Source: Actinomycetales bacterium
GTDB taxonomy: Bacteria; Actinomycetota; Actinomycetes; S36-B12
Reading direction: 5' to 3'
Assembly (NCBI GenBank): GCA_018970025.1
Contig: JAGWXF010000013.1
Span: 1 to 64,000 of the forward strand
DNA: 64,000 nucleotides
In this document: piece after piece, positions 7,059 through 16,020 of the stretch
How positions within the stretch are numbered: position 1 is the first letter of the stretch
Layout of the letters: each line of letters begins with the position of its first letter
Notes under the pieces: model-generated
What the model was told of the DNA's origin: nothing
What the model saw: the letters and a program-made list of their open reading frames with translations, nothing else
Database searches by the model: none
Made by a program: the position numbers and the translations under genes

Positions 7059-9598
7059 CCGGGGTTCCGTCGGCTACTGATCGCCTTATAGGCCTCGAAC
7101 CACAGCACCCCGACGACACCGGCGATCAGCATCACCAGCAGGTCCCACGCACTGACCTGGCCCAGGCCCAGGGCATCGCGCACGACCGGCACGAGCAGGG
7201 CCACGCCGAGCGCACTGATCACGCCGGTCACGAGCCAGGGCAGGGCGCCATTGCCCCGCTCCCGCAGGGTCCGCCACGCCGACAGTCGCCAGGAGCGGTT
7301 CACCAGGATCAGTGCCAGGTTGCCGATGACCAGCGAGCCGAAGGCCAGGGATCGCACCTCATCAGCGGGCCGGCCGGTGCCCACGGCCCACCAGTAGACC
7401 GTCAGCACCGCCGCCAGCACCAGCGACCCCTGGAGCAGGCAGATCATCAGCACCCGGCGACCGAGGATCGGCTGGCCAAGCCCCCGGGGTGGCATCTGCA
7501 TCACCTGCGGATCCGGCTGCTCCGCCTCGAAGACGATCGAGCACGCCGGATCGATGATGAGCTCGAGCAGGGCGATCTGCAGGGGCAGGAGTACCAGCGG
7601 CCAGGACGGGCCCAGCACCGGCACCAGGGACATCCCGAAGATCACCACGTGCACGGCCACGATGTATGCCATCGCCTTGCGCAGCTTGTCCAGGATGCCG
7701 CGGCCCTGTCGGATCCCCGACACGATCGAGGTGAAGTCGTCGTCCGTGATCACCAGGCCAGCCGCCTCGCGGGCGACATCCGTCCCGCGGCCACCCATCG
7801 CGATGCCGATGTCGGCAGCGCGCAGCGCGGGCGCGTCATTGACCCCGTCCCCGGTCATCGCGACCACCTCGCCATTGGCCCGCAGCGCCCGGATCAGCCG
7901 GAGCTTCTGCTCGGGGACCATCCGGGCGAACACGCTCACCTCGCGGATCCGGTCCGCGAGCTCGGCGTCGCTCATGCGCACCAGGTCAGCCCCGCTCAGG
8001 CAGTTGCGGCCGTGGTCCATCCCGATCTCTTCGGCAATGGCAATGGCCGTGCCCGGGTAGTCCCCGGTGATCATGATGACGCGCACCCCGGCCTGCCGGC
8101 ATTCCTCGATGGCCTGCGCGACCCCTGGGCGTACTGGGTCCTGCAGGCAGGCCAGGCCGGCGCAAGCGAAGGCGAAGGCACCGAGGTCATCGGGCAGGGG
8201 ATCATCTGGGCCGGGTCGTGCCGAGGCCACCGCGATGACCCGCTGGCCCTGAGCGGTCGCGGCCTGCACCTGCGCCTCCATCGCCAGCCGCTCAGGCTGG
8301 CTCATCCGGCACAGGTCGGCGATCGCCTCGGGCGCACCCTTGGCGGCAACCAGGCAGCCGTCGCCGTCGGGCGACCGCCAGGCATGCGACACCGCGAGCA
8401 TGGACGGGCTGAGCGGATACTCGCGCACCAGGCTCCACCTCGCGGCTGACCTGTCCGGGGCATGGGTGCGCGCCAGGTCGGTGAGCGCGCGATCCATCGG
8501 GTCAGTACCGCCGGCCGCGGAGGCCATTGCCGCGAGCCAGGCCAGGCCGGCCGGCTGGGCTGGCAGCGGCTCGCCGCCGATCCGATAGGCCTGCCCTTCA
8601 ACGATCACCTCGCGAACTGTCATCGCGTTCATCGTGAGCGTGCCGGTCTTGTCGACGCAGATGACGGTGGCCGAGCCGAGGGCCTCGATCACCGCGGGCG
8701 TGCGGGCGAGCACGCGCATCCGCGACATGCGCCAGGCGCCGAGGGCCAGGAAGACGGTGAGGACGACCGGGAACTCCTCGGGCAGCACCGCCATCGTGGT
8801 CGCGATCCCGGCGAGCAGGCCCTCCAGCCAGTTGCCCCGGGTCAGGCCGTAGATGACCACGATGGCACACGCGACCGCGAGTCCCGCGATCGCGACGACG
8901 CGGACAAGGCGATCCACCTCACGCTGCAGTGACGTGCGCTCGGCTCGGATCTCGCCGAGAGCGGTGCCGATACCGCCGAGGTGGGTGCGCGGGCCAGTCC
9001 GACGGGCCACCACAACCCCGTGCCCCCGCACCACGAGCGTGCCGGAGAAGACCCACGGGGTGCCGTCCCCGCCCGGGGCACCCAGCGCGGCCTCGATCGC
9101 ATCCGGCGCGGCGGCAGCCTTGGGAACGGGTACCGACTCACCCGTCAGGGTGGACTCGTCGACGACCAGGTTGACCGCCTCGGCGACCACGGCGTCAGCC
9201 GGCACCCGATCTCCCTCGTCCAGGAAGATCACGTCCCCGCGGACCACCTCCCGACCCGGGATGCGCACCCGGGCGCCGTCCCGGAGCACCAGCGCGCGCG
9301 GAGAAGACAGGTCGCGCAGCGCGACCAGTGCCGTCTCGGTCCGGCGCTCCTGGGCAATGGAGATCCCGATGACCACCAGGACGGTGAGCATGAGCAGGCC
9401 GCCGTCCAAGGGCTCGGCGAGGACGAAACTGATCGTGCCCGCCGCCAGGAGCAGGATGAGCACGGGCTCGCGCATGACATCCAGGGCCAGGCGCCACAGC
9501 CGGCGACGCCGCACAGACGGCAGCTCATTCCAGCCGTCGCGTGTCAGCCGCTGCTTCGCCTCAGCGGCACTCAGGCCCGTCCACTGCTGCGAGCCCAT
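7043..9598 (-). CDS. Cation-translocating P-type ATPase
   Basis: An 851-residue P-type ATPase of the P2 (Ca2+-like) type. It shows an N-terminal cation-ATPase domain (LSAAEAKQRL), TGES in the actuator domain (about residues 152-155), the TM4 motif PEEFP (about 273-277), the phosphorylation site DKTGT (Asp near 316), a TGDYPGTA motif in the P domain, the MTGDGVNDAPAL hinge, and a C-terminal membrane domain with about six helices. It should pump a cation, perhaps Ca2+ or Mn2+, using ATP; PEEFP instead of PEGLP makes the ion uncertain. The ATG at 9598 is preferred to a GTG at 9622 because CATCCT lies six bases before it. It converges on the YqhA gene. Confidence 0.9.
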   Translation of the reverse strand: MGSQQWTGLSAAEAKQRLTRDGWNELPSVRRRRLWRLALDVMREPVLILLLAAGTISFVLAEPLDGGLLMLTVLVVIGISIAQERRTETALVALRDLSSPRALVLRDGARVRIPGREVVRGDVIFLDEGDRVPADAVVAEAVNLVVDESTLTGESVPVPKAAAAPDAIEAALGAPGGDGTPWVFSGTLVVRGHGVVVARRTGPRTHLGGIGTALGEIRAERTSLQREVDRLVRVVAIAGLAVACAIVVIYGLTRGNWLEGLLAGIATTMAVLPEEFPVVLTVFLALGAWRMSRMRVLARTPAVIEALGSATVICVDKTGTLTMNAMTVREVIVEGQAYRIGGEPLPAQPAGLAWLAAMASAAGGTDPMDRALTDLARTHAPDRSAARWSLVREYPLSPSMLAVSHAWRSPDGDGCLVAAKGAPEAIADLCRMSQPERLAMEAQVQAATAQGQRVIAVASARPGPDDPLPDDLGAFAFACAGLACLQDPVRPGVAQAIEECRQAGVRVIMITGDYPGTAIAIAEEIGMDHGRNCLSGADLVRMSDAELADRIREVSVFARMVPEQKLRLIRALRANGEVVAMTGDGVNDAPALRAADIGIAMGGRGTDVAREAAGLVITDDDFTSIVSGIRQGRGILDKLRKAMAYIVAVHVVIFGMSLVPVLGPSWPLVLLPLQIALLELIIDPACSIVFEAEQPDPQVMQMPPRGLGQPILGRRVLMICLLQGSLVLAAVLTVYWWAVGTGRPADEVRSLAFGSLVIGNLALILVNRSWRLSAWRTLRERGNGALPWLVTGVISALGVALLVPVVRDALGLGQVSAWDLLVMLIAGVVGVLWFEAYKAISSRRNPGASRA

Positions 9599-9753
9599 GC
9601 GCTCAGGATGCCGAGCGTCCACCGCTCATGCCGGCCGCAGTCGGCCACGGACAGCACGTCCGCGAGCACTGACCGATCAGGCGGAGCCTGACATCACGTT
9701 CGGACCAGTGCAGTGCGCCTAACCCCATCGGTCTTACTCGGCACCGCCACGAA

Positions 9754-9855
9754 ATGTCGCGCCCGGACTTCGGATCGATGCAGCGAGCCATTGAGGAGGA
9801 GACCGGCGTGACTGGGTCACTGATCGCGACTCGCTGCTGCCGGCATGCGGCCTAG
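9754..9855 (+). CDS. Possible small ORF with strong ribosome-binding site
   Basis: A 33-codon frame opens with ATG at 9754 and ends with TAG at 9853. Inside it, the GTG at 9808 follows an AGGAGGAG-like site and would give a 15-residue peptide ending in Arg-Cys-Cys-Arg-His-Ala-Ala. Paired cysteines late in a very short ORF recall actinobacterial leader peptides, but no plus-strand sulfur gene follows. The next gene on this strand starts at 10904. It overlaps the end of the M23-like gene by four bases. I treat it as a weak candidate. Confidence 0.2.
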   Translation: MSRPDFGSMQRAIEEETGVTGSLIATRCCRHAA

Positions 9856-10787
9856 CCGTTTCCGCCGTTCGAATCCGTGACGTCGCCGGCGGTCAGGCAG
9901 CCCAGTGGATTCTGCGCGGCCAGGTCGTAGAGCGCAGGATCATTCCGCTCGGCGATCCACGCCTGCTCGATCGATCTCAGCGTCGTGAGCATCCCGGCCT
10001 TCGACCCCTTCGCGAGGAATCTCGATGGGCATGCATGCCAGGGACGTCCGGCCCCGTCGTTCTTGGCGAAGAAGACCCCGGTCTCGACCATCCCGAAGCC
10101 CTTGTCCTTCCAGTGCGGGTTGTAGTCGCTCACCGTCGCGATGACCTGCCCGGCCTTGACCTTCGAGCCGACCTTGACCCTGGGGCTGAGCACATGCTCA
10201 TGCTCGAACAGGACGGCCGCCTGCCCGCCGGAGCACTTCGTGCCCTTCGGCACGACCCGAATGCTGTAGTCACCGCTGTAGAGCTTCGGCAGGTCGCACA
10301 CGGTGCCGTCAAGCATGGCGATGACCGGCGTCCCCAGGGGTGCGATGAAGGCCATCTGCGGCTCCTGGATGCCACCCTTGATCTGCTCGCCGTAGATGCC
10401 CACGATGTGGCTGTAGGCGGCGGTGTCCTGAGGGTTGTCGAAGGTCGGCGGCTGCACACCCTTGATCTGCATCACGCCCGCAAGCCCAGTGGCCGGGTCA
10501 TAGGGGGCGAGCCGCACCCCCCAGTTCTTGATGACCTTCGGGATGGCCGCACTGGAGTCAAGGCCCGCGCCACTGCCGGCGTTCCCGGCATGATGCCCGG
10601 CTTCCGCCCACACCAGTGATCCACCTGCCTTCGTGCATGTGTAGTCCTTGTTCGTGGCATCGTCATGCACGAACGTCCCCTCTGAAGTGCACGGGGAGCC
10701 TGGGGCATTTGCCGCCTGCGCCGGCACGGCGATCAGAACAGCCATGGCCGCGACGATGACGGCGGTCGCCCCTCGCGATGCGATCAT
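9852..10787 (-). CDS. Secreted M23-like (lysostaphin-fold) protein
   Basis: A 311-residue exported protein with a clear signal peptide (about residues 1-25, ending AQA). The central part has the barrel-sandwich pattern of M23 peptidases: APLGTPVIAMLDGTV, then VLFEHEHVLSPRVKVGSKVKAGQVIATV (about 145-235). M23 enzymes cut peptidoglycan cross-bridges using an HxxxD and an HxH zinc site; here only the EHEH region is recognisable, so catalysis is doubtful. A cysteine-containing region at about 33-50 (CTSEGTFV, YTCTKAGG) resembles short extracellular repeats. The ATG has GAAGGGAAC upstream. It stands alone between convergent and divergent neighbours. Confidence 0.6.
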   Translation of the reverse strand: MIASRGATAVIVAAMAVLIAVPAQAANAPGSPCTSEGTFVHDDATNKDYTCTKAGGSLVWAEAGHHAGNAGSGAGLDSSAAIPKVIKNWGVRLAPYDPATGLAGVMQIKGVQPPTFDNPQDTAAYSHIVGIYGEQIKGGIQEPQMAFIAPLGTPVIAMLDGTVCDLPKLYSGDYSIRVVPKGTKCSGGQAAVLFEHEHVLSPRVKVGSKVKAGQVIATVSDYNPHWKDKGFGMVETGVFFAKNDGAGRPWHACPSRFLAKGSKAGMLTTLRSIEQAWIAERNDPALYDLAAQNPLGCLTAGDVTDSNGGNG

Positions 10788-10903
10788 GACCGTTCCCTTC
10801 GCAGTATCCGATCACCTGGCACGAGCGACTCATCCTAGGTGCTGGACCCGTCACACGGGCCACTCCTCGAGCGCGCAGAGCCGGCGTCTGCCACAGTCAG
10901 GTC

Positions 10904-11314
10904 ATGGCCGAACCACTCCCTGCCGCCCTGCCGCAACCGTCTGCCAGGCGACTGAGCCCGCTGGCGATCACCTACCTCGTTATCGCCGCGGTCGGCCTGA
11001 TCGGCACCGCCATCTGCAACGTCCTCGGGGTCATCACCCCCGTCGGCAATCTCTTCGCTGCCTGGTTCGCCAGCCCCGCGACCTCCTCGCTGGCGATCGA
11101 CCTGCTGGCCACGGCTAGTGCCGCGTCGATCTTCATCATCCTGGAGGCGCGCCGGCTCGGCATGCGCTGGGCCTGGCTGTACGTCATCGGCTCATTCGTG
11201 ACCGCGGTGGCCTTCACCTTCCCGCTGTTCCTGGCCATGCGGGAACGTCACGTCGACACCCTGCGGGCGATCGAGGCGCAGCGCCCGGGGTCGGCCACGG
11301 ATCGCCCCGCATAG
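10904..11314 (+). CDS. DUF2834-family membrane protein
   Basis: A 136-residue protein with three predicted transmembrane helices (about residues 22-45, 58-82 and 88-112). The stretch ending EARRLGMRWAWLYVIG and the terminal FPLFLAMRER motif match the DUF2834 family, whose function is not established. The start ATG is six bases after CACAGT, a one-mismatch version of the -10 hexamer used widely here. It lies upstream of ung in the same direction but with a 70-base gap and a separate ung promoter, so it is probably a single-gene unit. Confidence 0.7.
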   Translation: MAEPLPAALPQPSARRLSPLAITYLVIAAVGLIGTAICNVLGVITPVGNLFAAWFASPATSSLAIDLLATASAASIFIILEARRLGMRWAWLYVIGSFVTAVAFTFPLFLAMRERHVDTLRAIEAQRPGSATDRPA

Positions 11315-11383
11315 GTCGACCTTCACTCGTCGCCCGTCACGCGTCGACTGTCACGTGTCGACCGACATACGTAGGCTCCCGGT

Positions 11384-12061
11384 ATGCCACAGTCGCTCGA
11401 GGAGCTCGTCCACCCATCCTGGGTTCCGGTGCTCGAGGGCGAGCGCCAGACGCTCGCCGAGATCGGGGAGTTCCTGCGCGCCGAGTCCCAGCAGGGACGC
11501 CCCTGGTTCCCTGCCGGCCCGGCAATCCTGCGGGCCTTCCAGCAGCCGCTGGACGAGGTGTCCGTCCTGATCACCGGGCAGGACCCCTACCCGACTCCGG
11601 GCCATGCCGTCGGGCTGTCGTTCTCGGTCGCGCCCGGGGTGCGCCCGCTGCCACGGAGCCTGCAGAACATCCTCACCGAGCTCGTCGACGATCTCGGCGT
11701 CCCCCGGCCCACGAGCGGCGACCTGACCCCATGGGCCGAGCAGGGGGTGCTGCTGCTCAATCGGGTGCTCACCGTGCGATCCGGGGAGCCCGGCAGTCAC
11801 CGCGGGATCGGGTGGGAGCGCATTACCAATGCGGCCATCCGCGGCCTGGTCGACCGGGACGACGCTCCCCTCGTGGCGATCCTGTGGGGCCGGGATGCGC
11901 AGTCGCTGGAGCCTGCTCTGCCGGAGGTCCCGATCATCGCCAGTGCCCACCCGAGCCCGATGTCAGCCGACCGCGGGTTCTTCGGGTCACGGCCGTTCAG
12001 CACCGCCAACGAGTACCTCGCCGATCTCGGCGGCGAGCCCATCGACTGGTCGCTGCCCTAG
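11384..12061 (+). CDS. ung: Uracil-DNA glycosylase
   Basis: A 225-residue family-1 uracil-DNA glycosylase. It removes uracil from DNA to start base-excision repair. The water-activating motif GQDPYP is at residues 65-70 (catalytic Asp67), the uracil-binding [10 protein letters not shown] at about 123-132, and the DNA-intercalation motif HPSPMSA at 189-195 (usual form HPSPLSA). Length is normal. The ATG follows TAGGCT (11372-11377) by six bases, which suggests a leaderless transcript. Confidence 0.96.
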   Translation: MPQSLEELVHPSWVPVLEGERQTLAEIGEFLRAESQQGRPWFPAGPAILRAFQQPLDEVSVLITGQDPYPTPGHAVGLSFSVAPGVRPLPRSLQNILTELVDDLGVPRPTSGDLTPWAEQGVLLLNRVLTVRSGEPGSHRGIGWERITNAAIRGLVDRDDAPLVAILWGRDAQSLEPALPEVPIIASAHPSPMSADRGFFGSRPFSTANEYLADLGGEPIDWSLP

Positions 12062-12101
12062 CCCGAGCCGGCCCCAGCGCGGGTGACTTGCTCCGGTCGC
12101 G

Positions 12102-12473
12102 TCAGGAGGCTGCGGTCGGAGCGCTGCGACGCTCGATGTCGGCGTGCACGTAGTGCTCGGCGACAAATGACATGAAGGGGATCGTGCCCGCAAGCAGGAT
12201 CAGCACGGTGCGGCCGATGCCGTAGCGCAGCCGGAAGGCCAGGTCGACGCCGACGATCAGGTAGATGAAGTAGGCCCAGCCGTGGACGATCCACAGCACG
12301 GAGTACAGAGCCGGCTTGTCCGGGTCAGCACTGAAGTAGCCGAGGAGGTCATTGCCCGCCGATACCCATAGGGCGATGAGGACGACCATCCAGGTGAATG
12401 CCGTGCCCAGGATGACACCAGTGACGTAGGCCATCACCTTGTAGCGCAGCGCAGCCCCTGGAATCCCTTTCAT
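12102..12473 (-). CDS. DUF3817-family integral membrane protein
   Basis: A 123-residue protein with three predicted membrane helices (about residues 12-36, 57-77 and 88-108). The motifs HGWAYFIYLIVGVDLAFRLRY and GTIPFMSFVAEHYV match the actinobacterial DUF3817 family, which has no assigned function. The ATG is six bases after TAGCCT (12480-12485, minus strand), so it is probably transcribed from its own leaderless promoter, independently of the PfkB gene just upstream on the same strand. Confidence 0.8.
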   Translation of the reverse strand: MKGIPGAALRYKVMAYVTGVILGTAFTWMVVLIALWVSAGNDLLGYFSADPDKPALYSVLWIVHGWAYFIYLIVGVDLAFRLRYGIGRTVLILLAGTIPFMSFVAEHYVHADIERRSAPTAAS

Positions 12474-12504
12474 GGGGCCAGGCTAGTCGGTTATCGGGCA
12501 AGGG

Positions 12505-13446
12505 TCATCGGGCAAGGGTCGTCGCGCCGGCGTCACCTGGCCAGACCTCGGCGGCGAAGGGCGGGTCCGCTCCCGCGCGCTGGCAGGTGATGCCAGCGAC
12601 GGCGATGCCATGGCGCGCGGCGGCGATGACCGCGTCCTGATCCCCGAGATCCTCGCGTCCGCGGCCGTGAGCGAGCAGGTGTGCCAGGAATCCGCCGCTG
12701 AAGGAGTCCCCGGCTCCGACCGTGTCGACCACCTCGACCCTGGGGACGTCGAGCACCTCGACCCCGCTGGCGGTGACGATGCGGACTGCCTGGGCCCCGT
12801 CGGTGAACAGCACGACGGCACCGCGTACCTGATGCAGCCGCCTGGCGGCCTCCAGCCGCTCCACCCCGGGATGGATGACCTCGAGATCGTCGCCGCTGAC
12901 CTTGATGACGTCCGCCCGCCGCAGGATCGCGTCGAGTGTCCGCGCGAAGGGGTTGCCGGGAGTCATGACACTGGGCCGGCAGTTCGGATCCACCATGACG
13001 ATCTGGTCATCGCGGGCCGCGGCGACCACGGCCGCACTGGCATCGGCAAGCGGCTGCAGCACCAGGCCGAGGGTGCCCACGTGGATCACCCTGCAGTCGG
13101 GGTGGATCGACGCCAGGGCGCGCTCCGGCGTGACGGCCGTGGCCGAGGTGCCCTCCATCATGAACCGGTAGGAGGCCGTACCCGAGGCATCGATCGACGC
13201 GATCGCCAGGGTGGTGGGCTCGGGCACCTGCTCCCGCAGGGCGTAGGCCACGTGATCCTGCTGGAGCAGTCGCATGATGCGACCACCGAAGGCATCAGTC
13301 GAGACACCGCCGAGGAATGAGGCCGGCAGGCCCAGTCGGGCGATGGTGCGTGCCGTGTTCAGCGGGCCGCCCCCAACCACGGAGGTCACATTGCCGCTCG
13401 GGTCGACGATGATGTCGACCAGCGCCTCGCCGACGACGGTGATCAT
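12505..13446 (-). CDS. PfkB-family carbohydrate kinase (fructokinase/ribokinase type)
   Basis: A 313-residue ribokinase-superfamily enzyme, expected to phosphorylate a sugar with ATP. The N-terminal substrate motif GGGPLNTARTIARLG is at about 25-39, the PfkB signature 1 region follows at 46-60 (GGVSTDAFGG), and the anion-hole/catalytic motif DTVGAGDSFSGGFL is at 241-254, with Asp247 as catalytic base. Sugar specificity cannot be set by eye; the family includes fructokinases and ribokinases. TACGTT (13455-13460, minus strand) lies eight bases before the ATG. It ends 31 bases before DUF3817. Confidence 0.85.
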   Translation of the reverse strand: MITVVGEALVDIIVDPSGNVTSVVGGGPLNTARTIARLGLPASFLGGVSTDAFGGRIMRLLQQDHVAYALREQVPEPTTLAIASIDASGTASYRFMMEGTSATAVTPERALASIHPDCRVIHVGTLGLVLQPLADASAAVVAAARDDQIVMVDPNCRPSVMTPGNPFARTLDAILRRADVIKVSGDDLEVIHPGVERLEAARRLHQVRGAVVLFTDGAQAVRIVTASGVEVLDVPRVEVVDTVGAGDSFSGGFLAHLLAHGRGREDLGDQDAVIAAARHGIAVAGITCQRAGADPPFAAEVWPGDAGATTLAR

Positions 13447-13464
13447 GGTGCCTGAACGTACCTG

Positions 13465-14226
13465 CTACCGGGTGTCCAGCCATAGCCAGCGGCCGTACAG
13501 CGCGACCGCGAATCCGCCGAAGGTCCACCACTGGAAGGCGTAGAAGAAGTTCTGCAGGGGGAAGGGCACGTCGCCCGTCTGGATGGTCGGCGGCACGGGC
13601 TGCGGGGTGAGCCCACTGGCTGGCTGCTCGCTGCTGAGCATCACGAAGCCATCCCGTGCCCGCGACCCCCAGGCACTGCGCATCACCTCATCGGAGATCG
13701 CTACGGCGGTGCCGGGCGGATTGATCGCATCCGGGTAGAACGCCTCCGGGGGATGCAGGATGCCCTGGACGCGCACCCTGCCCGCCGGAGCCACGGCCGC
13801 CGGATCGCCGTCGTCGGCGACCCATCCGCGAAGCACGCCGATCGTGCTGCCGTCCCCAAGGTCCAGCGGCTGCAGGATCCATGCCCCCGCGATCCCGTCG
13901 GCCGAGGCGCGATGCCGCACGATGATGCGGCCCGTCTCCCGGTACGTCCCCGATGCGATCACCGGCCGGCCGATGGCCTGCGCCGGCATGGGCTCATCTG
14001 CTGCGAAGAGGTCCTGGACCTGCACCGGCGTGGCCGCGGCAACCCGCTCGGCGGACAGGATGTCCTGCGTGCGCTGCCACTGCCAGCGGCCGAGGAGGAC
14101 GCATGCGCCCACAGCCATGACGAGCACGACTGCCAGGGCGAGCCACTTCGGCGTGACGAGCGTGCGAGCGAGGGTTCGAGCGCGGCCGCGCGTCAGCCCG
14201 TGCGCACTAGGCGCTGGGCTGCTCAT
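13465..14226 (-). CDS. SURF1-family cytochrome c oxidase assembly protein
   Basis: A 253-residue SURF1 homologue. It has the expected two terminal helices flanking a soluble domain: TM1 at about residues 27-48 followed by LGRWQWQRTQD, and TM2 near 232-250 after the PLQNFFYAFQWWTFGG motif. The internal GVLRGWVADD segment is the family's LVNRGWVP equivalent. SURF1 helps insert haem into cytochrome oxidase, so the organism probably has an aa3-type terminal oxidase. I chose the ATG at 14226; a longer frame reaches 14286 but would lie deep inside the upstream 86-residue gene. The chosen start overlaps that gene by 20 bases. Confidence 0.85.
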   Translation of the reverse strand: MSSPAPSAHGLTRGRARTLARTLVTPKWLALAVVLVMAVGACVLLGRWQWQRTQDILSAERVAAATPVQVQDLFAADEPMPAQAIGRPVIASGTYRETGRIIVRHRASADGIAGAWILQPLDLGDGSTIGVLRGWVADDGDPAAVAPAGRVRVQGILHPPEAFYPDAINPPGTAVAISDEVMRSAWGSRARDGFVMLSSEQPASGLTPQPVPPTIQTGDVPFPLQNFFYAFQWWTFGGFAVALYGRWLWLDTR

Positions 14227-14467
14227 CCTTGCCCGCCTGGAGGGCCTGCTGCGTGCGGGCCGCATCCTCGGCGCGCTCCTGCTCATGCCGGCCCATCGGC
14301 AGCGCCGGGTCGATCCGCTTCATCTGCCGGTTCATTGAGCGGAACAGCAGCCAGAGCGCGATACCGAGCAGCAGGACGAACAGGCCGGCGATCGGGCCCG
14401 CCTGGTCGATGATCTCCTGCAGCTTGCTGGGATCCTGCGCGGCCAGCAGCAGTGCGCCGAACGGCAT
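14207..14467 (-). CDS. Small single-pass membrane protein
   Basis: An 86-residue protein with one strong transmembrane helix (about residues 25-45, IAGLFVLLLGIALWLLF) followed by a charged cytoplasmic tail rich in Arg, Glu and Gln. The ATG at 14467 has GAAGGGA upstream. It overlaps the SURF1 start by 20 bases, so the two are likely translated from one message. I do not recognise a family. A role beside SURF1 in respiratory-complex assembly is only suggested by position. Confidence 0.65.
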   Translation of the reverse strand: MPFGALLLAAQDPSKLQEIIDQAGPIAGLFVLLLGIALWLLFRSMNRQMKRIDPALPMGRHEQERAEDAARTQQALQAGKDEQPSA

Positions 14468-14565
14468 TGCGACGTCCCTTCGCTCCTCGGGCGGTCGACA
14501 CCTCGACTGCCCGACCTCATACCCCCGAGCGCACCTCGCGGCGCGGGGGCACTGGCACGGCGGAC

Positions 14566-15429
14566 TCAGCGCAGGCCGCTGAACAAGTCCGTCTCCGGTA
14601 CCGGCGTGACCACGGTAGACCGTGCCAGCTCGAACTCCTCCGTCGGCCAGACCTGCCGCTGCACGTGGAGCGGGACGGCGAACCAGGTGCTCGACGGATC
14701 GATCTGGGTGCGGTGCGCCTGCAGGGCCGCGTCGCGGACCTCGAACCAGTCCGCCGCATGCACGCGGGTGGTGATGCGATGGCCCTGGTCAGGCCGCTTG
14801 TCCATCTCGGCCAGCCAGTCGTGGTACGGCGATTCGAGGTCGGCATCGATCATGGCCGTATGCAGGGCCAGCAGTCGGGCCCTGCTGAACTGGTGGTTGT
14901 AGTAGACCTTGGCCACCGACCAGGGCGAGCCGAGGTCAGGCCGGTACTGCGGATCCTCGGCAGCATCGACGGCAGCCATGGTGAGCTCATGGCAGCGCAC
15001 ATGGTCCGGGTGCGGGTAGCCGCCCATCTCGTCATAGGTCGTGACGACCTGCGGCTGGAACTGACGCAGCAGGCCGACCAGGGATGGGACCTCGACCTCC
15101 AGGGGCAGCGCCGCGAAGCACGCGTCCGGCAGGGGTGGCGGCGGATCACCCTCGGGGTAGCCGGAATCCTCGAAGCCCAGCCAGGCGTGCCTGACCCCGA
15201 GGATCTCCGCGGCCCGCGCCATCTCGGCCCGGCGCACCTGCGCGAGCCCTTGCTCGGCGACCTCATCCTCGGCCAGTGAATGCAGGACGTCGCCGCGCTC
15301 GCCCCCGGTGCAGGTGACGACCATGACATCGACGCCCTCGCTGACGTACTTAGCCATGGTCGCCGCCCCCTTGCTCGACTCATCGTCGGGGTGGGCGTGG
15401 ACGGCCATCAATCGGAGGGCATCGGGCAC
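14566..15429 (-). CDS. mca: Mycothiol S-conjugate amidase
   Basis: A 287-residue LmbE/PIG-L deacetylase, matching the 288-residue length of mycobacterial Mca. The zinc motif AHPDDESSKG is at residues 12-21 and a second zinc ligand lies in GGYPHPDHVRCHE. The conserved TCTGGERGDVL and YYNHQFSRARL segments fit Mca, although the MshB paralogue is similar. Mca cleaves mycothiol-toxin conjugates into a mercapturic acid and GlcN-Ins. The GTG at 15429 is chosen because CAGACT lies six bases upstream and the next residues read LRLMAVHAHPDDE as in homologues; the frame extends further upstream without support. Its neighbours DUF4307 and greA match M. tuberculosis Rv1080c-Rv1082. Confidence 0.92.
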   Translation of the reverse strand: MPDALRLMAVHAHPDDESSKGAATMAKYVSEGVDVMVVTCTGGERGDVLHSLAEDEVAEQGLAQVRRAEMARAAEILGVRHAWLGFEDSGYPEGDPPPPLPDACFAALPLEVEVPSLVGLLRQFQPQVVTTYDEMGGYPHPDHVRCHELTMAAVDAAEDPQYRPDLGSPWSVAKVYYNHQFSRARLLALHTAMIDADLESPYHDWLAEMDKRPDQGHRITTRVHAADWFEVRDAALQAHRTQIDPSSTWFAVPLHVQRQVWPTEEFELARSTVVTPVPETDLFSGLR

Positions 15430-15497
15430 CGGGATAGTCTGCCAAGGGCCGGGCAGGACCCGGAGCCGGCAGTCGACGCGGATGGCAGGAGGCGGTG

Positions 15498-15986
15498 ATG
15501 CCGAGCCCATTCCGCACGGACCAGCTCTCGCAGGCCATGCTCGAGCGGTACGGCATGAACCGGCGCCCGACTGCCGGTGCCGCGCTGACGCTGCTCCTGG
15601 TGCTCGCCTTCATTGCCGCGCTGGGGTGGGTGACCTGGTCGACCACGCGGGGCGGGGTCCAGGCTGACCTGCAGTCCTGGCAGGCGTATCCCGATCACGT
15701 CGACGTGGTCGTCACCGTCTCGACTGGCTCGCCCGGAGCGGTCACCTGCGTGATCCGGGCCCAGGACCGCACCCGTGCGGACGTCGGCTATGCGTCCCTG
15801 CGCCTGCCATCCGCACTGGAGCCGACGACGGTGACCTACCGGCTTCGCACGATCGTCCCGGCCTATGTCGTGGAAGTGCTCGGCTGCGCCGTCGGGCAGG
15901 CACCCCGGGTCACCGGCCCGCAGTTTCCTGCCGGGGTGGTGCCTCCCGCGCAGCCGTGGGCCGCTACCGGCGCATCGCCGGGCTAG
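15498..15986 (+). CDS. DUF4307-family membrane protein
   Basis: A 162-residue protein with one N-terminal transmembrane helix (about residues 27-50) and an extracytoplasmic domain with two cysteines (near residues 74 and 132). It matches DUF4307, found between mca and greA throughout actinobacteria. The ATG at 15498 is favoured over a GTG three bases earlier because AGGAGG (15487-15492) then has a five-base spacing. The function is unknown. Confidence 0.8.
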   Translation: MPSPFRTDQLSQAMLERYGMNRRPTAGAALTLLLVLAFIAALGWVTWSTTRGGVQADLQSWQAYPDHVDVVVTVSTGSPGAVTCVIRAQDRTRADVGYASLRLPSALEPTTVTYRLRTIVPAYVVEVLGCAVGQAPRVTGPQFPAGVVPPAQPWAATGASPG

Positions 15987-16020
15987 GCGGAAATGTCCAT
16001 CAGCCGTTAACCTTTCGGGC

